Positions 33,101 to 43,862 are shown, counted from the stretch's first letter. The stretch: DNA of 64,000 bases from Tribonema minus (GCA_017506865.1 JAFCMP010000543.1:372001-436000), one strand, 5' to 3'. Made by a program: numbers and translations. The notes: generated from the letters alone by a model not told the origin.

Positions 33101-35682
33101 ACTCCAATCTATCAGCACACCCAAAGCAAATGGGTGGGTGCCCCCCTTACCTGCTTGTGCAGCCCCGCCAGAAACTCCACCCCCACGCACTCCCCCAGCT
33201 CCGGGTGGAGCGCTGCCGCGGACAGCAGTGCTCGACCCATGCCGCTGCCCAGGTCAAAGAAGACCTCGCCCTCCTGCGGCGCTGCTGCGCGGAGCAGCGC
33301 TGCTAGGAGCGCCCCCTCTACCTCCGCGTACGCCAGTGTCTTGTCGCGGACCTTTGAGGGGGCGACAGGGGGGGGGGTAAGTGTGGGAGGGAGGGGGGGG
33401 GGGGGGGGGGGGAGGCTGATGTTGGCAGCTTGCGCTCGTGGGTGTGTTTGTGCGCAGGATGAATAGGCGCGCGCGCGCGCGTGTGAGTATGCAGTGCTAG
33501 CCCCCAGGGTTACTACTCCAACTGGTCGCTGGACTTTGTCGTGCACAAGCAAGTGTCTGCGCATCTACATGTACTTGTGAGTGCCCCATGTATAAAACCC
33601 AGTCGGCGACAGCTTGGCACAAAGTCGTCTGCTTGCAGCGCTCAGGGCCTACCGCTGCTTGGTGACTGGATTGCTCTGTCATTTGACTCATTGAGTGTCT
33701 GCGCAACTGCAATGTCGCTTGACGTGGTGTGACGCGAAGCCCGTACCCCCCCTGAAGGAGGCTACAACACTCAACGCACAGGCACGCGCGGCACCGGGCA
33801 GGTTACGAGCATGGCGCATGCTGAGCACTGCTGCATGTGAGGACTGAGCGCCGCTGCACGCAGCTCTGCCGAGCACTGCTTTGCGTGGACAATGAGATGA
33901 GCGCTGCTGAGCACTGACGCGAGCGCGCACCTCGCGCACGTCCTTGCCCCTCTGGTAGTCCAGCTTGAACTTCTCGGCCGCCTGCTTGCGCTTCACCTCG
34001 CCCGCCGTGCCCCTCTCCGTGACCGCCTGCACAAGCAGACACAACATGAATCGCGGCAGTTACAGATGGTGAAACCGCCGCTCCGTCGCAGGCGGCGGGC
34101 GCGTTGCCTCGTTTGGCGTGCGCGCGCCAAGAGCCAGTGCGCCCGAGATCACATTCAACCGGCGGCGTTAAGGCGTTGTCGGCTGTACGCAACAGTACGC
34201 CTTTCGACGAGGGCACCACTGAGCTCGCGCTCCTGCACTGCGCCGAACGACAACATCTGCCCATGCAGAGCCAGGGGCGCGCCCATGCAAGCATGCAAGG
34301 CAAGGAACCAATGCTGTGCATGCCCATGGTACGTGGCACCACAATCGAAGCGCATTTCAGGACACCACATTTATTTGACGGCCTCCCAACCTGGCGGCGT
34401 TGGTGGCAACTTGGAGAGCGGCCACCACCTTCTGCGCGCTGCCCTTTCCTGTGCATTACGTCTCTGTAGTACATGAACATGTCACGAGATGGTCAAAAGC
34501 TGACAGCCAGCGGCGCCGTCGACATGAGCAGTCAGCTCAGGGTCAGTCTACATGAGCCCGTCACCAGCAGCTCAGCTTCATTTTAGCCGAAGGCTAGGTC
34601 GAGGGTAGACCATCCTCACCTTGTCGGCGTCGGTTACATCATACAGGCTGGAAACTGCTTCCAGCGCGCTCGCCTCCTCCTCGCTCAGCGCGATCTTGCC
34701 CGTGCCCGGCTTGGTCAGCAGCAGACCCAGCGCGCCAAAGAGCCCCAGCGTGAGCGCCGACGTGATGCCTATGGCAGCAGTGCTCAGCTGTGATAGGGCG
34801 AAGGACGAAGCGCGGCGGTGTGCGGGTGACGCGATTGGGCAAGAGCTGTGGAGGACTGCGCTGCGATGTGGGGGGTCCGGCCTACGGTTTTGACAGTGGC
34901 GTCTGCTTGCCCTAGTTCTATTGGCCTCTCGGCATATTTTGTTGGCAGCAGATGCGTCTGTCTGCTCCTTATGCGGGGAATGATTTCTTCTGGGAGCACA
35001 TGATGTATGTCGGCGCCTGAAGCGACAATTAATACTTGAGAGTCCAAGTTGATGACGCATGCGATCTTACCAGCATGAAATGAAGCTTCTTTAAGCTGCG
35101 GCTTCTCACTGTTCGGCATGCTGGCTTGTCTCAGCGCCACAAGCTGAGGGTGCTCTGTGCAGCGCCTCGCAATGCGTTGCATGCTTGGCCAGTCCACATC
35201 ATCATGTGCATACTTGCCAAGTACCTGTTTCTGCAGAGCTACTACTCGGTGTTCAGATGCACACATTCACGGTTCCTTGCTGTCGAGTTCAAATTCGAAC
35301 AGGATAACCACACGCTCATGCAAGCCCACTAGCACGGTGTGACCACAAAGACACTTGTTGCAGAGATCTGCTATGGCAAAACCACAAGAATGTCAGCGAA
35401 GGAAGGCTGGGGCAATTGTTCGGAATTTGTTGTAATGATTCTAACCTGTACTGTGGGCTTGGCGCCACCAATAGTGAATTCATCGCTGTAGGCAAGCAAC
35501 TGGCTTCCAAAGTTCACTGCAGCCTCGATGTGCTCCGCCTGCATGCGCAGGACTCCACCACAGCTCCTCCTGCTTCTTGCTGATAAGCTCTGCGGCCGCA
35601 CGGGCAGGCTTGCCGGCGCAAAGGCCTGCGCTAGGTGTGCGCTGCAGTAGAGCACAGCAACCGTTGTTGCAGAGCCTTTCAT
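30126..35682 (-). CDS. plastid-targeted DOT1-like SAM-dependent methyltransferase
   Basis: Seven exons on the minus strand join in phase: 35682-35446, 34787-34620, 34026-33931, 33351-33151, 31815-31632, 30982-30952 and 30189-30126 (327 codons), with the 3' end unresolved. The start MKGSATTVAVLYCSAHLAQ gives a short hydrophobic signal, then A-F-A-P and an Arg/Ser-rich stretch (SLSARSRR). This is the bipartite presequence typical of secondary red plastids. A hydrophobic helix (AIGITSALTLGLFGALGLLL) follows. The catalytic part has TLAYAEVEGALLAALL, motif I VFFDLGSGMGRALL, the acidic motif CVGVEFLAGLHKQ, VRLVNADFCD and SNAGIVFAYST, then LGEKLKELPKGARVITTD. The order resembles the DOT1 fold (class I), but nothing identifies the substrate; a plastid location argues against histone H3. 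The exon 4 acceptor is AAG rather than CAG. The first ATG in frame is further upstream (about 35904); I chose 35682 for the signal peptide. Confidence 0.7.
31083..31182. repeat. alternating purine-pyrimidine ATGT/ATGC repeat
   Basis: About 100 bp of tatgtac/atgcatgtatg repeats, nearly all alternating purine and pyrimidine, with several internal palindromes. It lies in an intron of the minus-strand methyltransferase gene. Confidence 0.85.
31307..31330 (-). repeat. interstitial TTAGGG tract
   Basis: GGGTTAGGGTTAGGGTTAGG on the plus strand. It is CCCTAA in the sense of the minus-strand methyltransferase and lies in the intron between its fifth and sixth exons. Confidence 0.85.
31540..31660 (-). 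repeat. donor copy of methyltransferase exon 5
   Basis: In minus sense, the exon 5 end CTGTGCGGCGTACA/gtacgcttgtgtgag (31632) is echoed by ATGTGCGACGTGCA/gtacgcgtgtgtgga about 60-70 bp downstream. A G run follows each. Confidence 0.7.
31790..32125 (-). repeat. acceptor copies of methyltransferase exon 5
   Basis: The acceptor region, on the plus strand CTTGCTGGCGTACCCCTGGGC then CTGTTggttg (31795-31825), recurs at about 31985-32015 and 32083-32113 (CTTGCTGGC-TACCC...GGG-CTGTT). The copies lie upstream in the sense of transcription. Confidence 0.85.
32340..32540. repeat. CAGCAGAGCCATCAGTGCTC minisatellite
   Basis: About five imperfect units of 30-40 bp built on 'cagcagcagagccatcagtgctcagcaa', inside an intron of the methyltransferase gene. 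Confidence 0.75.
32700..33200 (-). repeat. donor array of methyltransferase exon 4
   Basis: The exon 4 donor (plus-strand ttac/CTGCTTGTGCAGCCCC at 33151) has four further copies. Their donor edges lie at about 33077 (cac/CTGCTCCTGCAG), 32995 (cac/CAGCTTGTGCAG), 32797 (cac/CTGCTTGTGCAG) and 32720 (CGCTTGTGCACCC). A C run (G in sense) flanks each. The copy at 32797-32910 is the longest and repeats over 100 nt of exon. Confidence 0.9.
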
Positions 35683-36660
35683 GATGTCGTTGGTGGCTGA
35701 GTAAAAGACTGGTGTAGATTCTCCGAGGTCCCTCTCATTGCTGACTGGATTTCCCTCTGACATCGAGAAGGTGACTCGCCGAGCAGTTGAAGTGGCAGAT
35801 AGTTTTTGGCAGTTGGGCATTTTATTTTGAGTGCCAACACACACACAAGCACTGGAAGCGGAGGAGCTGCACAGGAAGGAGGGTACGCTGGCGTTGTAGA
35901 GCATTAGTAGTTACACGTGAGCACCAGCAACAGCAGCAATGCCCCCTCTCGTGGCAGGCAGGGACAGTGCTGCAGCCAGCGAACGGCGACCTCTGGGAAA
36001 TGCAACCAATACTCTGGCGGCAGGGGGGGCGTCGCGAATGCGATCGAAGGTGAGATACAAGTGAGCCGTAAGAGCACTGGTCTGGTAAACTTATGGCCTC
36101 GCAGCTGCTGTCATCGGCGCTGCGTTGTCACGTTGGCCTGCGATTACGAAAATCGAGGTGGGCAAGCTGCACAACGAGCATCCTTGGAGATACCCGCAGC
36201 TAGTGTCATTAACGCTGTACGGGCACTTTTTTGCCATAACGTGAACCGACTGGTGTAGGCCGTAACGAAGAGCCTAACGGGATCGAAGGTTCAAGGAATT
36301 TGTGCAGAACAGGAACCAGCCGCAGGTTTGAAACAGCTTCATAATCTATTGCTCTACCTCCACGTACCACTTGGCCTGCAGTAATTACTGTGACCATCCA
36401 TATGTACATCACTTGTATTCACTACTGGTGTCTATGCCTCTCACAATGCCCTGCTGCCGCCAACTTGCCATGCCGTTGGCTATGAAACTAAGGCAGGCGA
36501 AAGTATTCTAGCCCATGTGAATGCAATCGCGAGATTCGCTGTGGCTTGCCAGCTAAAATAATGCAGTGACTGCACCTCACTTCTGCTGCCCAATCAAAAC
36601 CACCTGCCAGACACCCACAAGCTTGCCACCGCTCACATTCACGGCATCAGCGCATCTGTG
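35683..36660. promoter_or_regulatory. divergent intergenic region, methyltransferase / Aurora kinase
   Basis: About 1 kb separates the minus-strand methyltransferase start from the first sequence associated with the plus-strand Aurora gene. A shared promoter is plausible from the head-to-head layout. I see no TATA box or repeated site that would fix its position. Confidence 0.3.
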
Positions 36661-36957
36661 ATGCCGGCATTGCATGCTACTTTTATCAGAGCGCTGCTGC
36701 TGTGTGAGACCAGTGCACGGCGCGGCCCGCTCATATCGAGCAAAAGCGCAACTCAGACGCCACGGTCACGCGGCCAACGTCGCACGCGCAATCCGTGCCT
36801 GTCTGCACCGCCCGCGCTGCATTGTACTTTCATTAGCGCGCTGCTGCTGTGTGAGACCAGTGCATCGCGCGGCCCATTTCAAGCACAAGCGCAACTCTGT
36901 CGCCACGGTCACGCGGCCAACGTCCCACATTCCGTGCCTGTCTGCCCGCGTGCGCAG
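36661..36957 (+). repeat. two-unit tandem repeat before the Aurora kinase core
   Basis: Units of about 145 bp share GCGCTGCTGCTGTGTGAGACC, GCGCGGCCC, GCGCAACTC, GCCACGGTCACGCGGCCAAC and CCGTGCCTGTCTGC. The second unit ends at the exon acceptor (36957). The frame is open from an ATG at 36661 into the kinase exon, so the repeat could code an N-terminal extension. I think a duplicated intron 3' end is more likely, given the pattern elsewhere in the window. Confidence 0.75.
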
Positions 36958-39900
36958 CCCGGTGAAGGACGCAAGCCCTCCACGTGGACGCTGGCAAACT
37001 TTGAGATTGGGCGGCCGCTGGGGGCGGGCAAGTTCGGCCGCGTGTACCTCGCGCGCGAGCGCAAGTCCAAGTACATTGTTGCGCTGAAGGTGCTGGAGAA
37101 GAAGCAGCTGCTCAAGGTAAGGTGAAGCTGAACGTTCAGCAAGATGAAGTTGAACGCGGGGTGTCGTGGCGGATGCGCGTGAACCGCTGTGAACCGCGTG
37201 CAGCGCCGCTGTGTACTGTACCCGCCGTGAAGTTTGGCCTGCAGGTAGTGGCTCGCATCGCTCGAGAGTGGAGGTCCGCTGGCATTGTGCTCACAATGCT
37301 GTAAGAGTGGCTGGGCAAACAATTGTTGAAATTTCAGGCAGTGCTTAACAGGCAGATTGTTCAGTTTGCTCAGGCAGCAAAAGTGGTGATGCTGGCGGGA
37401 TTTATGCGCTCAGCAAAACCGTTGCAACGTCCAACTCTGACACCGCCGCCACCGCTGCCACCCCTCAGCTGACATTGCACAGCCCACGGAATGCGTGCGT
37501 GAGTGTGTGTTCACCACCGCGGCAGACGCTGAGCAGCACCAGCTCGTGCTGCCACTCCGCATTATGTGGAGCGAAGCGCGCATGGGGGGCGCAGATGTGT
37601 GTCACTGCTCAGGCGGGTGCGCAGCGCCAGCCGATGCTCGAGCGCTGCCATTACGCCATTACAGTATTAGGATGCTGTCACTCGCGTGACAAGGGGTGCT
37701 GCACGCAGAGCACAACTGACGTCGCGCGCGCGCGCCACCGTCGCCGCGAGACGTGGGCGCACAGCACCGCCACATCTATCGGCAAGCGCGCCGAACGGAG
37801 GATGCCGCCGCGAACAGCGGCAGAGCAAGCAGACGACAGAGCTCATGGTATGCGCCCAGGCATGCGTGCATGCGCGTGTACCATCGCTCACGGGGCAAGC
37901 AGCTGCGGAGCAAGGGAACATGGAGGTTTGAATTGAAAATGTACGCGTGCTACCATCGCTCACGGGGCATGCAGCTGGAGGAAGGGGAAATAGAGCTTTA
38001 AAAGCAAGAATGTGTAAGCCTAATTATATGTGTGTGTGCGTATGTGTGCGTGTTTCGTGTACCATAGCCGCAGAATAAGATGACATAACGTTAATTGCGT
38101 GGCGCAATGTGTCACCGCTCGCAGGCGGGCGTCGAGCACCAGCTGCGGCGCGAGGTGGAGATCCAGACGCAGCTGCGCCACCGCAGCGTCCTGCGCCTGT
38201 TTGGCTTCTTCTACGACGAGCGCCGCATCTACCTCATACTCGAGTTTGCGCCCGGCGGCGAGCTGTACAAGCGCCTCACCGCCGCGCACCGCTTCGCGGA
38301 GCCGCTCGCGGCGCGCTACGTGCTGGAGATGGCGCAGGCGCTGCAGGTGATGGCATTTTTCAAGTGACATCGGCGTGCGCTGCATGATTATTGCTTATTT
38401 TTAGTCAATATCGCGTGTGTTGTTGTTTTAGTCGTCGCGATGGCATCCCTCAAGGGGGGTACCACGTCCGAGCAATGACCGCCTCGTAGAGCTGCGCTGC
38501 TCGCGGCGTGCTACGTGCTTGAGATGGCACGTTCGCTGCAGGCAGCGGCATCGGTTCTACAGGGTGATCGTGAGATCGCTTGCCATGACTGCAGCTGCTG
38601 GTGCAGCTTTGTTCTTCAGAAGACAATGTGCTCGCAGCGTCGTTTGCGCTACGTGCTCAAGATGACGCAGGCGCTGCTGGTGATGGCAACCCCCACTCCC
38701 CAATGGCGCACTGGTGGACATCGGTCGCGCAACTGGCGGCTGGGCTACTCGGCAAAAAAGGGGGTTGTGGGGGTGGACTGCGTCTCTCTGGTCAGTTAGT
38801 TGAACTGACGGCCGCTACTGGCACCTCAAGGGCCGCACGAGTTCCCCAGCCATTGAGGTCATCGTCAACAGCTCTGTTGCGCGGCATTGCTGGCAGTTTC
38901 CCTACACGAAAGGAGTGGTTGTGACGTCCCTTAACGTCAGCGGCTGACGATATTGCGCTGTCGCGGCCGCATTTGCCTCGTATTTGAGGTCTTCGTGCAC
39001 AGCGGCGAGGCTGCGCGCGAGTCAATGGTGATGATGCTCAACAAGCTGTTGAGGCACCACGCCCTGCGCTCCAATGAATGCCACAGGCGCTCCCAGCAAG
39101 TACGTCCATCCATTTCAGAACACCATCACCGCCTCAGGCTCTGCAGCAGCTTCACCTCCGCCCTCTTCTGCCATGCCCCTGAGCACTGCCCCCCTCCCCC
39201 GGTCCATGTCGCACAGTACTGCCACAGCAAGCACGTCATCCACCGCGACATCAAGCCGGAGAACCTGCTCGTCGGCGCGCAGGGCGAGTTGAAGATTGCC
39301 GACTTTGGCTGGTCCGTGCACGCGCCGTCCTCGCGTCGCCACACGCTGTGCGGGACCCTCGACTACCTGCCGCCCGAGATGGTGGAGGGCCGGCCGCACG
39401 ACCACGCAGGTAATCAGATTCTGGTGTGGCCGCGTAGGTAGGCTCTTCCCGCTGTGTGGGGCATGTAGGGGGGGGCGGGGAGAGGGGCATGGCGTTGCAG
39501 TCTATTGATAGAGTCTATTGAAAGCGCGGCGTCACACGCTGTGCGGGACCCTCGACTCCCTGCCGCCCGAGATGGCGGAGGGCTGGCCGCACGACCGCGC
39601 AGGTAATTGAATTCACCGATGAATTCACTGTTTGTGGGAGGGAATGGTAGGGGACTGGGTGCGTGGGTAGAGCTTTCTTCTTGTGGGTGTGTATTGAGGG
39701 GGCGGGGGGGGGTGGTGGTGTTGGAGTCGGTTGACAACGTGGCGTCACAGGCTGTGCGGGACCCCGGACTGCCTGCCGCCCAGAATGGTGGCCGCACGAC
39801 CACGCAGGTGTGTAGGCTCTCCATATGCTGGGTGTGCGTGGTATGGTGGGGGGATGTGCCCATGCTGTGCGGGATCCTTCACGCACATGAAGGTTTTTGT

Positions 39901-40290
39901 CAGACTTGCCGCCGCCATCTGCTTCACACTCGCGACCTTCTCCTTGTGCTGTAGCCAACCCCCTTCCCTCCCCCCCTCCCCCTCGCCCCCCCCCCCCAAC
40001 CAGTCGACATCTGGTCCCTCGGCATCCTCATGTACGAGTTCCTCGTAGGCGCGCCGCCGTTTGAGACGGAGAGCCACAGCGCGACGTGGCGCCGCATCTC
40101 GCGCGTCGACCTGCACTTCCCGCCGCACGTCTCCGAGGACGCGCGCGACCTCATCACGCGCCTCCTCCAGAAGGAGCCCGCCGCGCGCCTGCCGCTGCCG
40201 CAGGTGCCGCTGCACCCGTGGATCGTGCGCAACACGGCGGCGAGCGCTGCTGCCGCCGCGGCGCCGCCCGCCGCCGCCGCCAAGCGGTAG
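36958..40290 (+). CDS. AURK: Aurora-family Ser/Thr kinase
   Basis: Exons 36958-37116, 38125-38346, 39217-39409 and 40004-40290 join in phase (0, 0, 1) into 286 residues ending at TAG 40288-40290. Seen in order: [20 protein letters not shown] (glycine loop); [10 protein letters not shown] (ATP lysine); QLRREVEIQ (helix C Glu); [38 protein letters not shown] (catalytic loop); [28 protein letters not shown] (activation loop); [49 protein letters not shown] and [13 protein letters not shown] are Aurora signatures, and all catalytic residues are present. Auroras drive centrosome, spindle and cytokinesis events in mitosis. The 286 residues cover the complete catalytic domain, with an Ala/Pro-rich tail. 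The usual N-terminal extension and the start codon were not located; an upstream exon or the open frame from 36661 could supply them. Confidence 0.93.
38500..38680 (+). repeat. donor copies of Aurora exon 2
   Basis: The end of the 38125-38346 exon (CGCTACGTGCTGGAGATGGCG then CAGGCGCTGCAG/gtgatgg) recurs at about 38509-38541 (TGCTACGTGCTTGAGATGGC ... CTGCAG/gcagcg). It recurs again at about 38646-38678 (CGCTACGTGCTCAAGATGAC ... CTGCTG/gtgatggc). Confidence 0.88.
39330..39815 (+). repeat. donor copies of Aurora exon 3
   Basis: The last ~75 nt of the activation-loop exon (CGTCGCCACACGCTGTGCGG through CACGACCACGCAG/gtaatc at 39409) are repeated at 39528-39602 (gtaatt) and 39742-39807 (gtgtgt). 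Copy 2 replaces the conserved Tyr of DYLPPEM (Ser codon). Copy 3 has a short deletion that shifts the frame. Use of either would change the protein. Confidence 0.92.
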
Positions 40291-41820
40291 CCGCTGCGTC
40301 CGCCGCCGCTGCTGCTGCGGGGGGCAGCGGCGGCAGCGGAGCGTGCTTGCGGTGCGCTTCTGCCGCCGCTGGGGACTCGTTGCGCCGTCGCCGCAGCGGC
40401 GGCAGCGCCAGCGACGCTGGGCTAGTACTGTTGTTGCCGGGTGCTGCTGCCGCCGGTTTGGCAGCGGTGGCGGCAGCACCTGCGTGTTGGGCGTCGGTCG
40501 CACCTGTGCTCACCGCTGCATGTGGATGCCGCTCCTCTCAGCCCGGCGACAACTCTTGTAGGCCTAGATGCTGCCGAACCGAAGCCTGGTAGAGACTGCT
40601 GGTGCCGTATCGGGCGTGCTGTCGCAGGGCTTGCGCTGCCAGACCAGATGATGTTGTGATGTCATAATGAGCATCAATGTTCACAGCCTGTGCAGGCAGG
40701 CGGGTTGCTGCGCTATGATTGAGGCTGGGGCCTGTTGTTGCTGCTGCTGCTGAGCCTGGCTGCAGCAGCACGCTTGTCAGCGGTGTCAGACACACGGGCT
40801 TTGATGAGTACACAGTGAGTGCGTAAGGCACAGCGAGGATCCCGCTGTGTGTGCGCTCACTCGGTATTATTTTGTGGCAGCAGTGCATTCAAATATATTG
40901 GTGCAGTAATCAAGTGATGGACTCATTTTCAATGCGCTGCTGCTCCCATTCACCTGTACATGCAGTTTTTGCCTGTGCGTTCTTTCTCTGCTCGTTAGCA
41001 CCGAGAGGTGCGGCAGCGCTCGCGGTGGCGCTGATGGTGGCGAGGGTGCATCAGGCAGCAAGGGGATGGGAGATGCTGGCTGTGAGCAGGAGCTGCGGAG
41101 TCGCGTGTGGTGAGGATACGGCTTTGGGCAGCAGCAGGGGATATTGGAACATGGGGATACGGATAGCATCAGGGCACACTGTAGATCGTTTGCTTGAACA
41201 CGCAAGAAAGAGAACCTCGGCCAGGCACGTCAGCGGCGTGCTTAGGCAAGAAATCGAGGACCGGGCGCCTCTGGCCCAAATGTATACTAGAGGCATAACC
41301 GCGGTCCTCCAGCGTTTTCGCTCAAGAGATGGAGACATCGGCTACGATAGGTGTGGCTCAGACTGGGTGCCGCTGTGTCTGCCCCCATGAGTCTAGTACA
41401 AGCCTGCAACGCAGGGCTCTAAGGGCCCGTCCGAATTTAGTTTTTTGCAATCTTATCCAACGCATCAAGCCCACCTTGGGGCTGCTATAAGTACAGGCAG
41501 CGTCCCAAGCTCGTTAACGCCGAAAGGCGTGGCAGCGAATGCGGCTGGTTTGGTGGGTGGGCTGGGCTGCAGGGCTTGCAGGAGCTAGCACCAGCGGCCC
41601 CCAGGTGATGCCAGCGTGCGTAGCCCCTTCGAGAGAACTTCAAACGTGTGGTGGTGTCTCGGAAGCCCTGGCTGGCGTGCGGAGGAGGGACAGGGAGCGG
41701 CTTGGCGTGCTTGGAGAGCAAGCGGAGTCGGCTGCACGCCACGGCACCAACCACAAGTTACTCGCAGCGGTAAATGGCAATATCTTGTCAGGCTTGCAGC
41801 CTGCGGTGAGCCGTGACCTC
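40291..41820. other. intergenic interval, no gene recognised
   Basis: GCN-rich sequence continues past the Aurora stop to about 40470, then becomes ordinary. An open plus-strand frame begins at 41539 and runs into the 330-bp repeats; its first 90 codons resemble no family I know. Confidence 0.4.
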
Positions 41821-42470
41821 GCTCATCAAGGAGGCGATGCTTTACTTAGTTATATAGCCTTTCTCTCTAGCGTCAGCGCCTGGCGCCCAGTGACTCCCTC
41901 TGCTTATCTCTATGATATCGGGGTTCACGTAGATAGCCACAATCTCCAGTTCAGGGCCCATCATGGTGACCTTGGCCTGCATGAAAACTTTGAGATGGAG
42001 TCTGCGTGGAGCTGGGTGGCCCTTAGAAGGGTCTGTCTGTGGGGGGAGAGTCTTGCAGCTTTGTTTGGTATCCCTGCTAGTGTGTGGGGGACAGTCGCTT
42101 GCGGATGCTTTGTTGGGGGTGATATGGGAGGCCCGGTGAACCACCGTCCCGCTCATCAAGGAGGCGATGCTTTGCTTAGTTATATAGCCTTTCTTTCTAG
42201 CGTCAGCGCCTGGCGCCCAGTGACTCCCTCTGCTTATCTTTATGATATCGGGGTTCACGTAGATAGCCACAATCTCCAGTTCAGGGCCCATTATGGTGAC
42301 CTTGGCCTGCATGAAAACTTTGAGATGGAGTCTGCGTGGAGCTGGGTGGCCCTAAGACGGGTCTGTCTGTGGGGGGAGAGTCTTGTAGCTTTGTTTGGTA
42401 TCCCTGCTAGTATGTGGGGGACAGTCGCTTGCGGGTGCTTTGTTGGGGGTGATGTGGGGGGCGGGGTGTG
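41821..42470. repeat. in-frame 330-bp tandem duplication, possibly retroelement-derived
   Basis: Two head-to-tail copies, 41821-42150 and 42151 to about 42470, are nearly identical. The unit is exactly 110 codons, and both strands stay open. In the plus frame the unit reads GGDALLSYIAFLSSVSAWRP and later LRRVCLWGESL. In the minus frame it reads KVFMQAKVTMMGPELEIVAI then YVNPDIIEISRG. The pattern V-x-L/I-x-x-P-x-x-E-I-V-(A/S)-I/V-Y-V resembles the endonuclease core of non-LTR retrotransposons. Family assignment is tentative and no complete element is present. Confidence 0.55.
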
Positions 42471-43150
42471 GCGTGCAAGCTTTGCATGCTACATCCAAGA
42501 GTGAGAACAAGGCGACACACCTACAACATGGCATTTCCACAGCCACAAGTGGAATATAATAAAAGTACAAGATCATAAGTACATGCAGTCTTGAAGAAAA
42601 TGCTTTTGATCGATCATATGCGTCTTTAGTTTGAGCCACTCTTGCTTTGCAGTAGACTCCAGTGACTGCCTTGCTCAACAACTGGTGTTGAATCAGCTGC
42701 CGCTCTGCAGCATATGAAAACCCTGGTTCACTGCAAGTACACAAGTAGTGTGCATGCAAGAAGAACACCGTACACCTGAACACCATTGCGCTGCTGAGCT
42801 GTTGTATCACAATGATCATGAGTGTTCGCGAGGGAAAAAGGATAAAAACATTGAGCTGCAATGCCTTGCAATGCTGACACGAGTCCCATACTGTTTGCTG
42901 TACAAGCACGTTGTGAGGCACCAGTTCCTGTAACGCCAAGAAACGGCTGAGCGCTGAGGTGGTTGTGGTGCTGCAGAAGTTTCTGAGCCCTCGGGGAGAG
43001 AGCATGACCGGCACACCATGGCGTCGGCAGCTTCGCCACAGCGTTGCCACAGCGCCGAGCAAGTCATGGCGGCAGCTGATGCTTCATGACCGGTCGACCT
43101 GAAGGCACAGAAGCTTCACACTTTGCAGTCGCCTCAACCTCACCAACAAC

Positions 43151-43414
43151 ATGAACGCCAGCGCACTCCTCGCCCTGCTCATGGCCGTGTGCCTTGCCCT
43201 GCTGAGCGGCGCTTCCGAGGCTCACGGCAACCTCAGGGGCGATGTTGAGAACAGGGAGCTGAGCAGCGGCAGCAGCAGCAGCAGCAGCGGCAGCAGCAGC
43301 AGCAGCCACCACAAGCACCACCCGCACCACAAGAAGCACCACAGCAGCTCCTCCAGCGGCAGCAGCAGCAGCAGCAACGGCAGCAGCTCCAGCAGCGGCG
43401 GCTACTGTGAGTGA
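43151..43414 (+). CDS. small secreted Ser/His-rich protein
   Basis: The ATG at 43151 opens an 87-codon frame. Its N-terminus (MNASALLALLMAVCLALLSG then ASEAHG) is a textbook signal peptide with a cleavage site near SEA/HG. The mature part is NLRGDVENREL followed by serine-glycine runs around HHKHHPHHKKHH and a second serine run ending GGYCE at TGA 43412-43414. A strong donor (ACT/gtgagt) at 43406/43407 suggests that the frame instead continues by splicing, so the apparent stop may be intronic. His clusters suggest metal binding and poly-Ser suggests a cell-wall or matrix role, both inferred only. I do not recognise the family. The reading frame bias, with AGC-only serine runs, fits the coding style of the window. 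Confidence 0.6.
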   Translation: MNASALLALLMAVCLALLSGASEAHGNLRGDVENRELSSGSSSSSSGSSSSSHHKHHPHHKKHHSSSSSGSSSSSNGSSSSSGGYCE

Positions 43415-43744
43415 CGCTGCTAATGCTCGATAGGCAGACATTGGACAACGCTGCATCAGCTGTTTAGACAATATGTCGTCATGAGAGCTTCTGGATTTAC
43501 GAAGGGTCTAGCAATGGATGTGTCTCCAAACTACTTATGTACATGCATGTTCCGTCGGGCACCGGTAATATTTGGACACCATATGACCGATACCAATGTC
43601 TGAGCATCGTGACCGCTGTTTCATTACATGCAGAAATTCTGCCCTGGGCGCCATCATCCTGCCGCCAGTGCCCCCTTCGCCATGGCTGCACGCAATCGAG
43701 CTGGCAGGGAGGTAAGCACTCATGAAGCTGCCAGCGGGGTTGAT

Positions 43745-43862
43745 GAAAACGAATCAAAAGATCATAGAGCTCTAGGTGACAAGGAGTGGTTAGCCGCAAG
43801 TGCCCTCCACCAATAACCGTGATCGCCATTGCTGCAGTCATTGGCCACGAGTCAAACGGTGC
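43745..43862 (-). repeat. dispersed element, copy C (inverted)
   Basis: Reverse complement of copy A at 22951-23075 with about 90% visual identity, including GGCACTTGCGGCTAACCACTC and TTGTCACCTAGAGCTC. The translated frame (TVIGGGHLRLTTPCHLELYD) stays open through the copy. Confidence 0.85.

Noticed and set aside
33500-33545. Plus-strand mini-exon reading GYYSNWSLDFVVHK
   Set aside because: Attractive sequence with acceptor and donor, but it lies inside an intron of the opposite-strand methyltransferase and has no plus-strand partners.
41539-42504. 321-codon open frame as a host gene
   Set aside because: Two thirds of it is the recent 330-bp duplication and both strands are open; I keep it as a repeat and possible retroelement remnant.
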